NCBI GenBank assembly: GCA_049578985.1
Contig: JBAUMZ010000185.1
Span: forward strand, 3,473 to 67,472
From: TH5896 sp049578985
GTDB taxonomy: Archaea > Thermoproteota > Nitrososphaeria > Nitrososphaerales > Nitrososphaeraceae
Length of the DNA: 64,000 nt
Direction: 5' to 3'
This document shows, in pieces, positions 34,899-43,213 of the stretch; within the stretch, counting starts at the first letter, position 1, and the number at the start of each line of letters is the position of its first letter. Both the position numbers and the translations under genes were made by a program. A model generated the notes under the pieces. The model saw only the letters and a program-made list of their open reading frames with translations. It was not told the DNA's origin and made no database searches.

Positions 34899-35546
34899 TT
34901 GAAGGTTGTTATTAATGCTGCAATGACAGCTGACGGAAAAATAGCTACGAGAAATGGAAATTCAGCTATATCGTCAAATGCTGATTTGAGGAGAGTACAT
35001 CAATTAAGGAATTCTGCAGATGCAATAATGGTCGGAATTTCAACGGTACTGATAGATGATCCCCAGCTGACAGTTAGGTTGGGGGCAGCAGGTTCAAGGT
35101 CCCCGACAAGGGTGGTCATTGATAGCACGGGGAGGATTCCTTCAAGTTCTAAGCTGCTGAAAAAAGCTGAAGAATTAGATACTATAGTGGCTACCTCCAA
35201 TAGGATTTCTTATCATAATATCCGTCGAATAGAGAGCACTGGTGCAAAAGTTCTAGTTGCAGGACGAAACAAGGTTGAGCTTAGGAAGGTTTTCAGAATA
35301 TTGGAGAAAAGGGGCTATAGGAGGATATTGGTGGAGGGAGGAGGAGAGCTAAATTGGTCCGTCCTAAAACTTGGTATTGTGGACGAATTAATAATCACAC
35401 TATCTCCTCGGATAGTTGGTGGGAGATCCGCAATCACGTTAGTAGAGGGCGAAGGTTGTGATTGGATTTCTGAAGGCATGCCACTAAAGCTTAGGGATGT
35501 AAAAAGGCATGAAAATGGGGAGATAATCTTATTCTATGAACTATAA
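34899..35546 (+). CDS. arfC: 2,5-diamino-6-ribosylamino-pyrimidinone phosphate reductase
   Basis: 215 residues of the RibD-C/dihydrofolate-reductase-like fold, from a TTG start. Motifs include NAAMTADGKIATRNGNS, the NADPH-binding ADAIMVGISTVLIDDP, and ILVEGGGELNWSVL. In archaea it reduces the ribosyl chain before deamination. Last recognised pathway enzyme of this operon; a separate deaminase and phosphatase are not visible. Confidence 0.93.
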   Translation: MKVVINAAMTADGKIATRNGNSAISSNADLRRVHQLRNSADAIMVGISTVLIDDPQLTVRLGAAGSRSPTRVVIDSTGRIPSSSKLLKKAEELDTIVATSNRISYHNIRRIESTGAKVLVAGRNKVELRKVFRILEKRGYRRILVEGGGELNWSVLKLGIVDELIITLSPRIVGGRSAITLVEGEGCDWISEGMPLKLRDVKRHENGEIILFYEL

Positions 35547-35552
35547 GTCTTA

Positions 35553-35852
35553 TTGATCCTGAATCCATACGCACTACATACTCGAAACAAATATGATGCT
35601 GTTTGTTTTGGTTTGGTACGAAATTTGTCACGAGCAAAAAGGTTGATAAAATTAAAATTAGTCAGCATAGTTAAATGTACAGTGAATAGAAAGGAATTAT
35701 CTAAGAATTGTAAAAATGGAAATCACATCGATTGCGAAGAATGCGTGTGCAAATGTCATATCCCTGGTACTATGGAATACATGTCACGCAATATAGCACG
35801 TTTAGAGAAAGAGCGTCCTGGGTTGGGCGAATCACTTCCGGCCTTCACGTAG
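35553..35852 (+). CDS. Small protein with Cys/His-rich metal-binding motif
   Basis: 99 residues from TTG, six bases after arfC, so probably the operon's last gene. The middle holds Cys53-x4-His58-x2-Cys61-x2-Cys64-x-Cys66-x-Cys68-His69, which should bind zinc or another metal. The N-terminal 50 residues are basic (NLSRAKRLIKLKL). No family assigned; it might bind nucleic acid. Confidence 0.55.
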   Translation: MILNPYALHTRNKYDAVCFGLVRNLSRAKRLIKLKLVSIVKCTVNRKELSKNCKNGNHIDCEECVCKCHIPGTMEYMSRNIARLEKERPGLGESLPAFT

Positions 35853-36008
35853 TAGAATTACATATTTCAAATCCAATGGAAGTGAGGAAATATTTGTCCT
35901 TCAAACATATGGATATAAAGCGCTCATATCCATCGTATTTATGCCTATTGACTGATACCTTAATGACACTCTGAAACCGGATGACTAACTCTGTTGGTTC
36001 TGTAGTCA

Positions 36009-36767
36009 CTAGTGTATCATACTTGACAAGTCCAAATTGAAGAATTCCTTCAAAATTCCAATATAAGCATTCACTGGAGGAGGTATTTCGCTTTCGCATG
36101 CAATACCTATGTTCCAAGCGTTGATCCAGATAACCATGCATTGAACCATGGTCACAAATCGCTGGTACTCCCCTGGAACTACATCCATTTCCGTAACATA
36201 TCTACTTGCTATGTTCCATGATCCAGTAAAATCTAAGCACTTGGTACCGTGAATGGCTTCAATCTGCTCCTGCAAGTCTTTATAGAATTCAAAAGGTTTC
36301 ATAGTCATGAAGAACGGAAAATTTACTTTTGATGGTTTGATCAATCCAAGCGGAGATAGAATTGTAAGTATCCTTATGTTATCCTTTGTCTCTTTCTTGA
36401 ATCTTGCCGTCATTTGATCCGCAATCTGCTCGTCATTAGACCAAAAAAAAACCACTGTCGCATCAGAAAGACTAACATTTCTAATATCATCAACAATTAT
36501 TTGTGCATTCTTCAGCCTTCTTATCCTTCTTTTTGCCACAGAGACTATTTCATCTCTTTTCTCGACACCGATAGAACGTTTCACGCCAAACTCCTTGGCC
36601 GCGATTTGTACCGTATTCCCCATCCCACAGCCAAGATGATAAAAGATATCATCATTGTTAACCTCTCCAAATCTAAAGATTTTCCTCACTACACTTTCAG
36701 GTAAAGTTATATCATCACCTGTTAGAACATTTTCCGGTAAAGAAGACACAAACTCTGAAATGTCCAA
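36009..36767 (-). CDS. DOT1-like SAM-dependent methyltransferase
   Basis: 252 residues. The SAM-binding motif FYHLGCGMGNT (residues 42-52) and the acidic IGVEKRDEI follow the pattern of DOT1/protein-lysine methyltransferases. So does the N-terminal D-loop-like segment LTGDDITLPESVV. FFWSNDEQI occupies the post-strand-4 position. Archaeal relatives methylate chromatin proteins or remain uncharacterised. Monocistronic; substrate unknown. Confidence 0.7.
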   Translation of the reverse strand: MDISEFVSSLPENVLTGDDITLPESVVRKIFRFGEVNNDDIFYHLGCGMGNTVQIAAKEFGVKRSIGVEKRDEIVSVAKRRIRRLKNAQIIVDDIRNVSLSDATVVFFWSNDEQIADQMTARFKKETKDNIRILTILSPLGLIKPSKVNFPFFMTMKPFEFYKDLQEQIEAIHGTKCLDFTGSWNIASRYVTEMDVVPGEYQRFVTMVQCMVIWINAWNIGIACESEIPPPVNAYIGILKEFFNLDLSSMIH

Positions 36768-37118
36768 TCTAAGCTTCTAGATTTCATGAATATAAATACC
36801 ATCGTCTTCAATGCATCGAACTTACGACTAAGTAAACCAGCCTCAAGAATTTTCTCATACGGAAGTCGCTTTTGGCTAATGCATTTCTTTTTGCAAATTT
36901 GCAAATGGATCGCTTTGAAATAGTTCGAATACGGAAATATCAACTTCTCACAGCAACTTGGTACAGCAACTTGACAAGCCTTGAACTGGTAACCATCATT
37001 AAAGACGGGTCGCAGTATAATTTTTATTACAAATAATTCAATTACGATTAATTTAAAAAGGTAATAAAAAATTGTAAAAAAATTGCGGTGGTTAAGGTAA
37101 TTTGATTGCGCGCTACGA
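36768..37118. other. Intergenic region with an unexplained open frame
   Basis: The minus strand has a frame open from 37177 through to 36722 that overlaps the ends of both neighbours. Parts look protein-like (KRLPYEKILEAGLLSRK) and there are several Cys, but the upstream third is low-complexity AT-rich and no start fits. It is treated as noncoding. The AT-rich 37020-37090 part may be a transcript end for the ferredoxin gene. Confidence 0.35.
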
Positions 37119-37412
37119 TTAACCTTCTTCCCAGCCCTTCTCAAATACACCATTCTTGTGAAGAGGAACTGGCGCACCTGAAGTGTATTCCATAGGCCTC
37201 ATCCAGAAAATAGCATGGGTTGGACAAACCCCTATGCATGCTCCATCTGAGATGCATCGTTCAGGGTAAAAGATGAATGCTTTTCCTCTTTTCCATCCCT
37301 CTACCGGCTTTACCCTCAGTACATCTGGACCTAAAGCTGTACAAATCTCTACGCAGAGAGCGCAACCAATACATCTCTGTTCGTCTACATCTGGAAGTAT
37401 AGCAATTGGCAT
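37119..37412 (-). CDS. Ferredoxin-like 4Fe-4S protein
   Basis: 97 residues with two Fe-S motifs. CIGCALCVEIC is a classical first half. CISDGACIGVCP is the second; its wider first gap suggests a variant or 3Fe-4S site. An insertion between the motifs (VEGWKRGKAFIFYPER) and a C-terminal tail with MEYTSGAPVPLHKN separate it from minimal bacterial ferredoxins. It resembles archaeal zinc-free dicluster ferredoxins used as general electron carriers. Monocistronic. Confidence 0.88.
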   Translation of the reverse strand: MPIAILPDVDEQRCIGCALCVEICTALGPDVLRVKPVEGWKRGKAFIFYPERCISDGACIGVCPTHAIFWMRPMEYTSGAPVPLHKNGVFEKGWEEG

Positions 37413-37567
37413 CTTCTAATTCACTAATGGTGCATCACTTTAAGACTATTTAAACACTATGTCAATTGTAAAACAGTGTTATATCATCTCAAGAAATAAA
37501 AATACAAAAATTTGCTCAAGAAATAAAAAAACAAAATACAATAATTTGCCAGAATTTAATTATTTAT

Positions 37568-37786
37568 CTATTTGTTCATTCTTAGAACATCTACTTGTCC
37601 GCTGTGCAGCCAATCCTTTAGCTCTTCGTGACTTGGCTTGGCATCATGTTTTCCAGCTAGATGGAGATGCAATAGTACATAGTTAACCTGATTTAGCAAT
37701 GGCTTGTTCTGCTCATCACCTTGTCGACTCTTCCTTTTCAAATCGTCAGGAACAGTAGCCCACCATTCTTCGAATTTTCTAACCAT
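37568..37786 (-). CDS. Small soluble protein, function unknown
   Basis: 72 residues starting MVRKFEEWWATVPDD, charged and helical (SHEELKDWLHSGQVDVLRMNK). The residue mix is that of a real protein and the ATG lies close to the promoter region that separates it from the divergent gene at 37901. No family recognised. Confidence 0.5.
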   Translation of the reverse strand: MVRKFEEWWATVPDDLKRKSRQGDEQNKPLLNQVNYVLLHLHLAGKHDAKPSHEELKDWLHSGQVDVLRMNK

Positions 37787-37900
37787 ATGTCCAGATTATA
37801 ATGGAAGTTAATAAGCCTTTTGGGGACAAACAAGATTTTTTTAGTATGTCGAGTTTGGTATATTAGTTGATTACAGGTATAACATGAGACTAAGGAGCAT

Positions 37901-38734
37901 ATGCCTTTCGATCGCCAGGACTTGTTTAATGCATATCAGGAGTATCTAAATTTTACTAGAAGTTCACGCTATCAAGATCACGCTAGATATATTTTTCCCT
38001 TTTTTGGAGGTACATACTTTACATACCGCAAAATAGATGTCTTGAGGATCGTTACCATTGCAAGAGCGATATCCTCCAACCCGCAATACTTGGACATAGG
38101 CTGTGGATATGGAGACTTTCTTAACAAAGTCATTCGGTATATACCTAGCGCAATTGGTGTAGAAAAAGATGCAACAATTTACTATCGCTTGAAAAGACCC
38201 AAACCTGATCACATTGTTTCGCTCCCAATAGAATGCGTGACCCAACCAATAGATGTCGCATTCGTTGGATGGATGGAGCCTGAGGTAGATTTCAGGCTCC
38301 GTGTAGCTGAAATAGCTAGATGTGTCATAACTACGTTCGACCAAGGTGGACAATGTGGTATCCATGGTGGTTGTGAATATGAAGAGTTCGGATACAATCG
38401 TGTTGCCTGGTGGAGGACTCCTTCATGGATTGATGTAAATCATGAGTTAATGAACAGATACTATACACAACAGTTGATTAACGACAGTGACCTCAGAAAT
38501 TCGCTGATACACCTTCGATCTGCACATAACCTTTGGTACGTCTATGTACGCGATGAAAACGCGAAAAACAAAATCAATTCTCAATTGATGAATTGGCTAA
38601 AGAAAGAGGGTCCTATTTCACAAACTGAAAAATTTAAGTTTGAGCACATACTTGATCAATGTGGGTTTCAGTATAATATGAGGCTACCTTCCGTACAAAC
38701 AAGTGACAAGCTATGGGAGGTACACTTTGATTAA
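37901..38734 (+). CDS. SAM-dependent methyltransferase-like protein
   Basis: 277 residues. The SAM motif is YLDIGCGYGDF (63-73) followed by AIGVEKDATI. The C-terminal half is unusual, with a Gly/Cys cluster (GGQCGIHGGCEYEEFG) and a WWRTPSWID segment. Target unknown. It is 114 bases from the divergent small gene and not in an evident operon. Confidence 0.65.
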   Translation: MPFDRQDLFNAYQEYLNFTRSSRYQDHARYIFPFFGGTYFTYRKIDVLRIVTIARAISSNPQYLDIGCGYGDFLNKVIRYIPSAIGVEKDATIYYRLKRPKPDHIVSLPIECVTQPIDVAFVGWMEPEVDFRLRVAEIARCVITTFDQGGQCGIHGGCEYEEFGYNRVAWWRTPSWIDVNHELMNRYYTQQLINDSDLRNSLIHLRSAHNLWYVYVRDENAKNKINSQLMNWLKKEGPISQTEKFKFEHILDQCGFQYNMRLPSVQTSDKLWEVHFD

Positions 38735-39019
38735 CTTTCGATTTCAAGCTTATCATTGTGGGATTAAAAGATATATGAAATCAAAGCGAGTGTGAAGAGA
38801 ATTTAGGTGAGCAAAGCATGTTGTACATTTCCAGATCCAGATTACTTGTACATTTCCAGAACTGCCGTATGATATTTCGGTGATCCGATAGCTTCACCGT
38901 CGATTTAGTACTGAAATATTGAATCTGCTCTTTCCTTTATATATAGAATATATTGCAAATGGAAATTCTCAATAGATAATTTCATAAATGAATTCAAAGT
39001 ATAATAATCAACTCGCTAA

Positions 39020-39607
39020 TTGGATAACAATATTTCGGATTCATTTAGGTTAGTAATAACTGGGAATCCAGGCGTTGGTAAACACACCACAGCGTTTGAG
39101 TTAAGAAAAATTTTGGACTTGGCGGTTATTGACATCAATGATTTAATTCTTAAACATCATGCCTTTTTGCAAATGCCTAACCTAGAAATTGATTCAAAGA
39201 AGATAGCAACTATTATAGGGTCAAAGCTTGGAAAATCAAAAAGAACAGTTATAGTGGGACATTTAGCTCCTTATGTCCTGAAAGAGGAATGGATCGACTT
39301 AACAGTAGTATTACGTAAGTCTCCATACGCTATTCATAGCACTTTAGAAAACAGAAAATATTCTGCTGAAAAGATCAAAGAAAATGTAGCCAGCGAAATT
39401 TTAGGAATAACATTGTACGACTCGGTTCAGTGCTTTGGAAAAGAAAAAATCGCAGAGTTAGATACTACTCAATCTACACCGGCCGAGATTTGTGAGAAGA
39501 TAATTTCCTTATTAAATGCTAAGACGAGCAGGAGAATTGGGGTTGTAGACTGGCTATCTCTGGTATACGAAAAAGGCGATCTAGGACGATTCCTAGAATA
39601 TTCGTAA
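39020..39607 (+). CDS. Adenylate kinase AK6/Fap7-like P-loop kinase
   Basis: 195 residues from TTG. The P-loop is GNPGVGKHT (residues 15-23), where most AK6 proteins have GTPGTGKT. HLAPYVL and the LID-like NRKYSAEKIKENVASEI match the family. AK6/Fap7 acts in the last steps of small ribosomal subunit maturation together with ribosomal protein uS11. The C-terminus (VDWLSLVYEKGDLGRFLEY) is an extension beyond the minimal kinase. Confidence 0.8.
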   Translation: MDNNISDSFRLVITGNPGVGKHTTAFELRKILDLAVIDINDLILKHHAFLQMPNLEIDSKKIATIIGSKLGKSKRTVIVGHLAPYVLKEEWIDLTVVLRKSPYAIHSTLENRKYSAEKIKENVASEILGITLYDSVQCFGKEKIAELDTTQSTPAEICEKIISLLNAKTSRRIGVVDWLSLVYEKGDLGRFLEYS

Positions 39608-39753
39608 TTTTCAAGGCCGTCGTGTCATCCATCCAGAGTTAATCAATTGTGGCCTAGGAATTGGTTCTTTTGTATTCTTATGATATTTCTTAGCCAGGTC
39701 TTCATTGTAATTCAAATATATATATCCAAGCCTATAAAGCCGGTGTAAAGATC

Positions 39754-40167
39754 ATGTCCACAGTGTTAATACGCAAATTCGGCGAAGAAGCAATTCAGTT
39801 TCTTGGTAAAAAGGTTTCTGTAGAAACTTCTGATCAGAGAGTATATAAAGGAACTTTAACTGGCATCGACGAGAGACTCGACTTGGTCCTAAATGATGTT
39901 GAAGGTACTGGAATACTAAAGATGATCATCAATGGTGCATATGTGAAGGAGATTAAACTAATGGAGAAGCCCTTCGATTTTAAAGCCCTTTCTGAAAGAC
40001 TTTCCAAGGTTTTTCCTGGTCTTGTAAGAATTAGAGAAGATGTAGGCGCGATTATAGTAATGGATAAGATAAAAGTGACAGAGACTGGTGTAGAAGAAGG
40101 ATCTGGTTTAGCAGCCGATAGAGTTAGAGTCATTTATGATGAGTTCATGAGGGAGAACAGGAAGTAA
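39754..40167 (+). CDS. Lsm/Sm-like RNA-binding protein with C-terminal extension
   Basis: 137 residues. Residues 12-72 form the Sm fold (FLGKKVSVETSDQRVYKGTL, then IDERLDLVLNDVE and IINGAYVKEIKL). A further 65-residue domain follows (FDFKALSERLSKVFPGLV), the layout of the longer archaeal SmAP3 group. Sm proteins form heptameric rings on U-rich RNA. It lies two bases before tgtA, so a shared role in tRNA processing or modification is plausible. Confidence 0.85.
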   Translation: MSTVLIRKFGEEAIQFLGKKVSVETSDQRVYKGTLTGIDERLDLVLNDVEGTGILKMIINGAYVKEIKLMEKPFDFKALSERLSKVFPGLVRIREDVGAIIVMDKIKVTETGVEEGSGLAADRVRVIYDEFMRENRK

Positions 40168-40169
40168 AT

Positions 40170-41732
40170 TTGTCCTTTGAGGTCAGATATACTGACCTAG
40201 GTGGTAGAATAGGGCAATTGAAGACAATGCATGGAAGCCTAGAGACTCCTGCTTTTCTTCCTGTTGTACATCCTGTTGATCAAGTAATACGACCTCAATT
40301 TTTGAAAGATTTAGGATTCAACGCCGTAATTACCAATGCGTATATCACGCTGAGGCGTCATAAAGAGCAGGCAATACAAAGAGGTATACATAATCTAATC
40401 GATTTTGACGGAATAGTGATGACCGATTCGGGAGGCTATCAGGTGTTGGAGTATGGCGATATTGAAATAGGACCAGAAATTATGACAAAATTCCAATTTG
40501 ATATTAAAAGTGACCTGCCCGTGATACTAGACAGACCGACTGGCTATAGATTAGATTATCGGCGTGCTGTAGATTTTGTGGAGGAGACACTCCTAAATGC
40601 CAGAGCTACTGCAAGTATTGTCGAGCATCGAAGTCAACCGACAGAAGAAATGAGTGACATTAAGAGGCCGATTTGGGTTGGTACTATTCAAGGGGCAGAA
40701 CATCTCGGTTTAGTCAAGTATTCCACTAAGGAACTTACTAAAATTGGATTTGATTTCTTTGCGCTTGGGAGTCCTGTCGAAGTAATGGAAGCATACGATT
40801 TCCGTTTATTGGCGAAGATGATCCTAACAGTGAAGGAGCTCATACCTAACAAACCATTACATCTTTTTGGGGCAGGTCATCCACTTGCAATTTCTCTTGC
40901 TGTAGCGCTGGGATGCGATACTTTTGATTCTGCTTCCTATATATTATATGCACGGGACAGTAGATACATTACTCCCTATGGAACTGCTAAACTCAATGAA
41001 TTGGTCTATCTTCCTTGTAGCTGTCCTGTATGTAGTTCTCATTCTGTAGAAGAATTTCACAGTATGGATTACGGTACGAGGACAATTGAACTGGCAAAAC
41101 ATAATTTGTATATCTTGAAATTAGAGATCAGTATGTTGAAACAGGCGATAATGGATGGCAGACTGTGGGAATATGTAGCACAGAAAGCACGCTCACACCC
41201 CAATCTCATGGACGCATTGGCATACATAAAAGATCATCCAATTTTAGGGTCTGGGACCAAGAGATTCAAAAGTAAAGCGGCTTTTTTCTGTGATTCAATA
41301 GATTATTACAGGCCAGAAGCAAAGCAATACAGGGAGATGGTTGCCAGGTTTAAGTCGTCCAAGTTACGTGCGTTGTTCTATCCAGAACAAGACATAAAGC
41401 CATTTTATTCGAGTATTAGCTATAACAATCTTGTTAAGGAATATGAAGGATTTCAGATTTGCTCGTACAGTGCATTTTTGGGAATAATTCCGGTTGAATT
41501 ATGTGATATATATCCTGCTGCTCACAATTTGTTGAATCAGGCTAATTATGATGACGAAGCAATGGAATATTCATATGACGAAACTATTAAGGCTTTGAAA
41601 GCATTTCTGAACTTTAACCATTTTGAAGAAATTGTAATCTACGCGAACAAGGCTGTTAGAAACAGTTTGAATAGAAATCCACTAAATCATAGCAACATGA
41701 CTATTCTTGAATATGAGGATGACAGTAGATAG
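40170..41732 (+). CDS. tgtA: Archaeosine tRNA-guanine transglycosylase, without PUA domain
   Basis: 520 residues from TTG. The catalytic TIM barrel shows MTDSGGYQ (Asp86), GTIQGAEHLGLVKYS, FALGSPVE, and a zinc site starting with Cys283-x-Cys285-x2-Cys288. The enzyme swaps guanine 15 of tRNA for preQ0 on the way to archaeosine. Full-length archaeal enzymes are about 580 residues and end in a PUA domain. This protein has the C-terminal region (ALFYPEQDIKPFYSS) but stops before a PUA module, which is either lost or on another gene. Confidence 0.93.
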   Translation: MSFEVRYTDLGGRIGQLKTMHGSLETPAFLPVVHPVDQVIRPQFLKDLGFNAVITNAYITLRRHKEQAIQRGIHNLIDFDGIVMTDSGGYQVLEYGDIEIGPEIMTKFQFDIKSDLPVILDRPTGYRLDYRRAVDFVEETLLNARATASIVEHRSQPTEEMSDIKRPIWVGTIQGAEHLGLVKYSTKELTKIGFDFFALGSPVEVMEAYDFRLLAKMILTVKELIPNKPLHLFGAGHPLAISLAVALGCDTFDSASYILYARDSRYITPYGTAKLNELVYLPCSCPVCSSHSVEEFHSMDYGTRTIELAKHNLYILKLEISMLKQAIMDGRLWEYVAQKARSHPNLMDALAYIKDHPILGSGTKRFKSKAAFFCDSIDYYRPEAKQYREMVARFKSSKLRALFYPEQDIKPFYSSISYNNLVKEYEGFQICSYSAFLGIIPVELCDIYPAAHNLLNQANYDDEAMEYSYDETIKALKAFLNFNHFEEIVIYANKAVRNSLNRNPLNHSNMTILEYEDDSR

Positions 41733-42017
41733 TTAAATAGAAGTAGCGAAGTTAACCTGTCCTCTACGATAATTTGGATCCAGTTTCATATTATGTAATA
41801 TTGCACATTACACAAGTTTGATATTGCATGTAACACAGAATAAAGAAAACCAGAAAAGGGTGTAGGAATAATTGTTGGAATGAGGTAAGAGTCATAACCA
41901 GGACATTGCTCTTTCCTGCTGCTATGGTGTTTCCTGATCGGTAGTATCTGCAAAAATTAAATTACGGACCGCGTTCCCAGCGCCGTTATGAGTACAATCT
42001 ACTTGACTGGGCCATGA
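41733..42017. other. Intergenic region between convergent tgtA and psmB
   Basis: About 285 bases with no gene. Short repeated TTGCACATTACAC/TTGCATGTAACAC-like words occur at 41800-41835. Nothing else supported. Confidence 0.35.
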
Positions 42018-42677
42018 TTAACAAGGCACTTCCACTGCATTCTTCATCTCCTTCGGGAGTTCTCTAAATCCGTCCTTATCTATAATGACAACGTTGATAC
42101 CATCACCTGTGCCTGCATTTCTTCGAATGGCTGCAGCAATTGCACGGATAGCAATTTTGTAACCGTCATCCACTTTCAAGTTGTCCTGGAATTCAGTTTC
42201 GAGATATCCGTATGCAACCGGAGACCCACTTCCTGTCGAGATAAACTTTTCAGTAGTCATTGATCCAAACAGATCTATGTTATAAATCCGAGCTACTTCT
42301 TCTGAGTCGTAGCCAGCCATAATTATCTGCACGTAAAACGGAAAATATCTTTGATTGAAGAGCACGTTCGAGCACAGTCTAGCGGCAGACTTGACTGGCA
42401 TCAATTTTCTGTTCGAAATTCTAAATATATTGGCATTATACCTCATGATGTCGACTAGATTTTGAGCGTCTGCCACACCCCCTGCTATTGTCATGCCTAG
42501 ATGTCTATCGACCTTCTGAATTTTCATGACATGTCTATCTGCTATGAAAAATCCAGCACTTGCCCTTGTGTCAGCAGCAAGAACTACTCCATCGCTACAG
42601 GTTAAGGCACATGTAGTAGTACCTTTCTTCATATGCTCTAAAACATACTTAGAGTATCCGCTATTCTGTGGATCCAT
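42018..42677 (-). CDS. psmB: Proteasome beta subunit
   Basis: 219 residues. The propeptide ends MKKG and autocleavage should expose Thr20 (GTTTCALTCSDGVV), the nucleophile. Asp and Lys of the active site lie in VVLAADTRAS and VMKIQKVDRH. YGYLE, GSMTTE and DGINVVIID are family segments. It forms the two inner rings of the 20S proteasome. The alpha subunit gene is elsewhere. Confidence 0.97.
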   Translation of the reverse strand: MDPQNSGYSKYVLEHMKKGTTTCALTCSDGVVLAADTRASAGFFIADRHVMKIQKVDRHLGMTIAGGVADAQNLVDIMRYNANIFRISNRKLMPVKSAARLCSNVLFNQRYFPFYVQIIMAGYDSEEVARIYNIDLFGSMTTEKFISTGSGSPVAYGYLETEFQDNLKVDDGYKIAIRAIAAAIRRNAGTGDGINVVIIDKDGFRELPKEMKNAVEVPC

Positions 42678-42839
42678 CCTACAGGTATGAAACGGGTACT
42701 AAATTTAAGTATTCCCAGTGCATCATGCACAGTAAATTCCGGACTTTCTGACGAACCTTTAACTTAACAACACTGTTGCGAAGACATGATTAAAAATTCT
42801 TAGACGCTATGCTGGTCGCTTGAAGTATCAGTAGCAATA

Positions 42840-43181
42840 ATGTCAGCTTTCATAAGCCGTCTACCTTCCGAAATTAGGGGTTGCGACTGTGCCAGAAGGG
42901 CTATTCTTTTATCGTCACTAAATATAGAATGTTCATTTGCTGAGTTACCTGATACGAAGACTGAACTGCAGTTACGAGACTGTGGATTGGTGCATCAGTT
43001 GAAGTAAGGCAAGAAGACAGATGGAATAGAGCGATTTGACGTTTCCCTTCATGAGAACAATATATTCACTGCTGGCCCGACGCGTTTAATTAAGCCTCTC
43101 AATCCTGGAAATCATCTTGTTAGTTTTGGCGGATGTGCGGTTGATAATCCTACTTGGCCTGCCATCAGAGCGTACTCCTAA
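42840..43181 (+). pseudogene. Possible decayed gene: open frame with one internal stop
   Basis: An ATG at 42840 opens 55 codons to a TAA at 43005-43007. The same frame then continues for 57 more codons to 43181. Both parts have protein-like content and several Cys (RGCDCARRAILLSS; PGNHLVSFGGCAVDNPTW). No family recognised. It could be a disrupted gene or a long chance frame in a 530-base gap. Confidence 0.25.
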
Positions 43182-43213
43182 TAATTATATTCGAGTAAAT
43201 TGAAATTGAAGTA

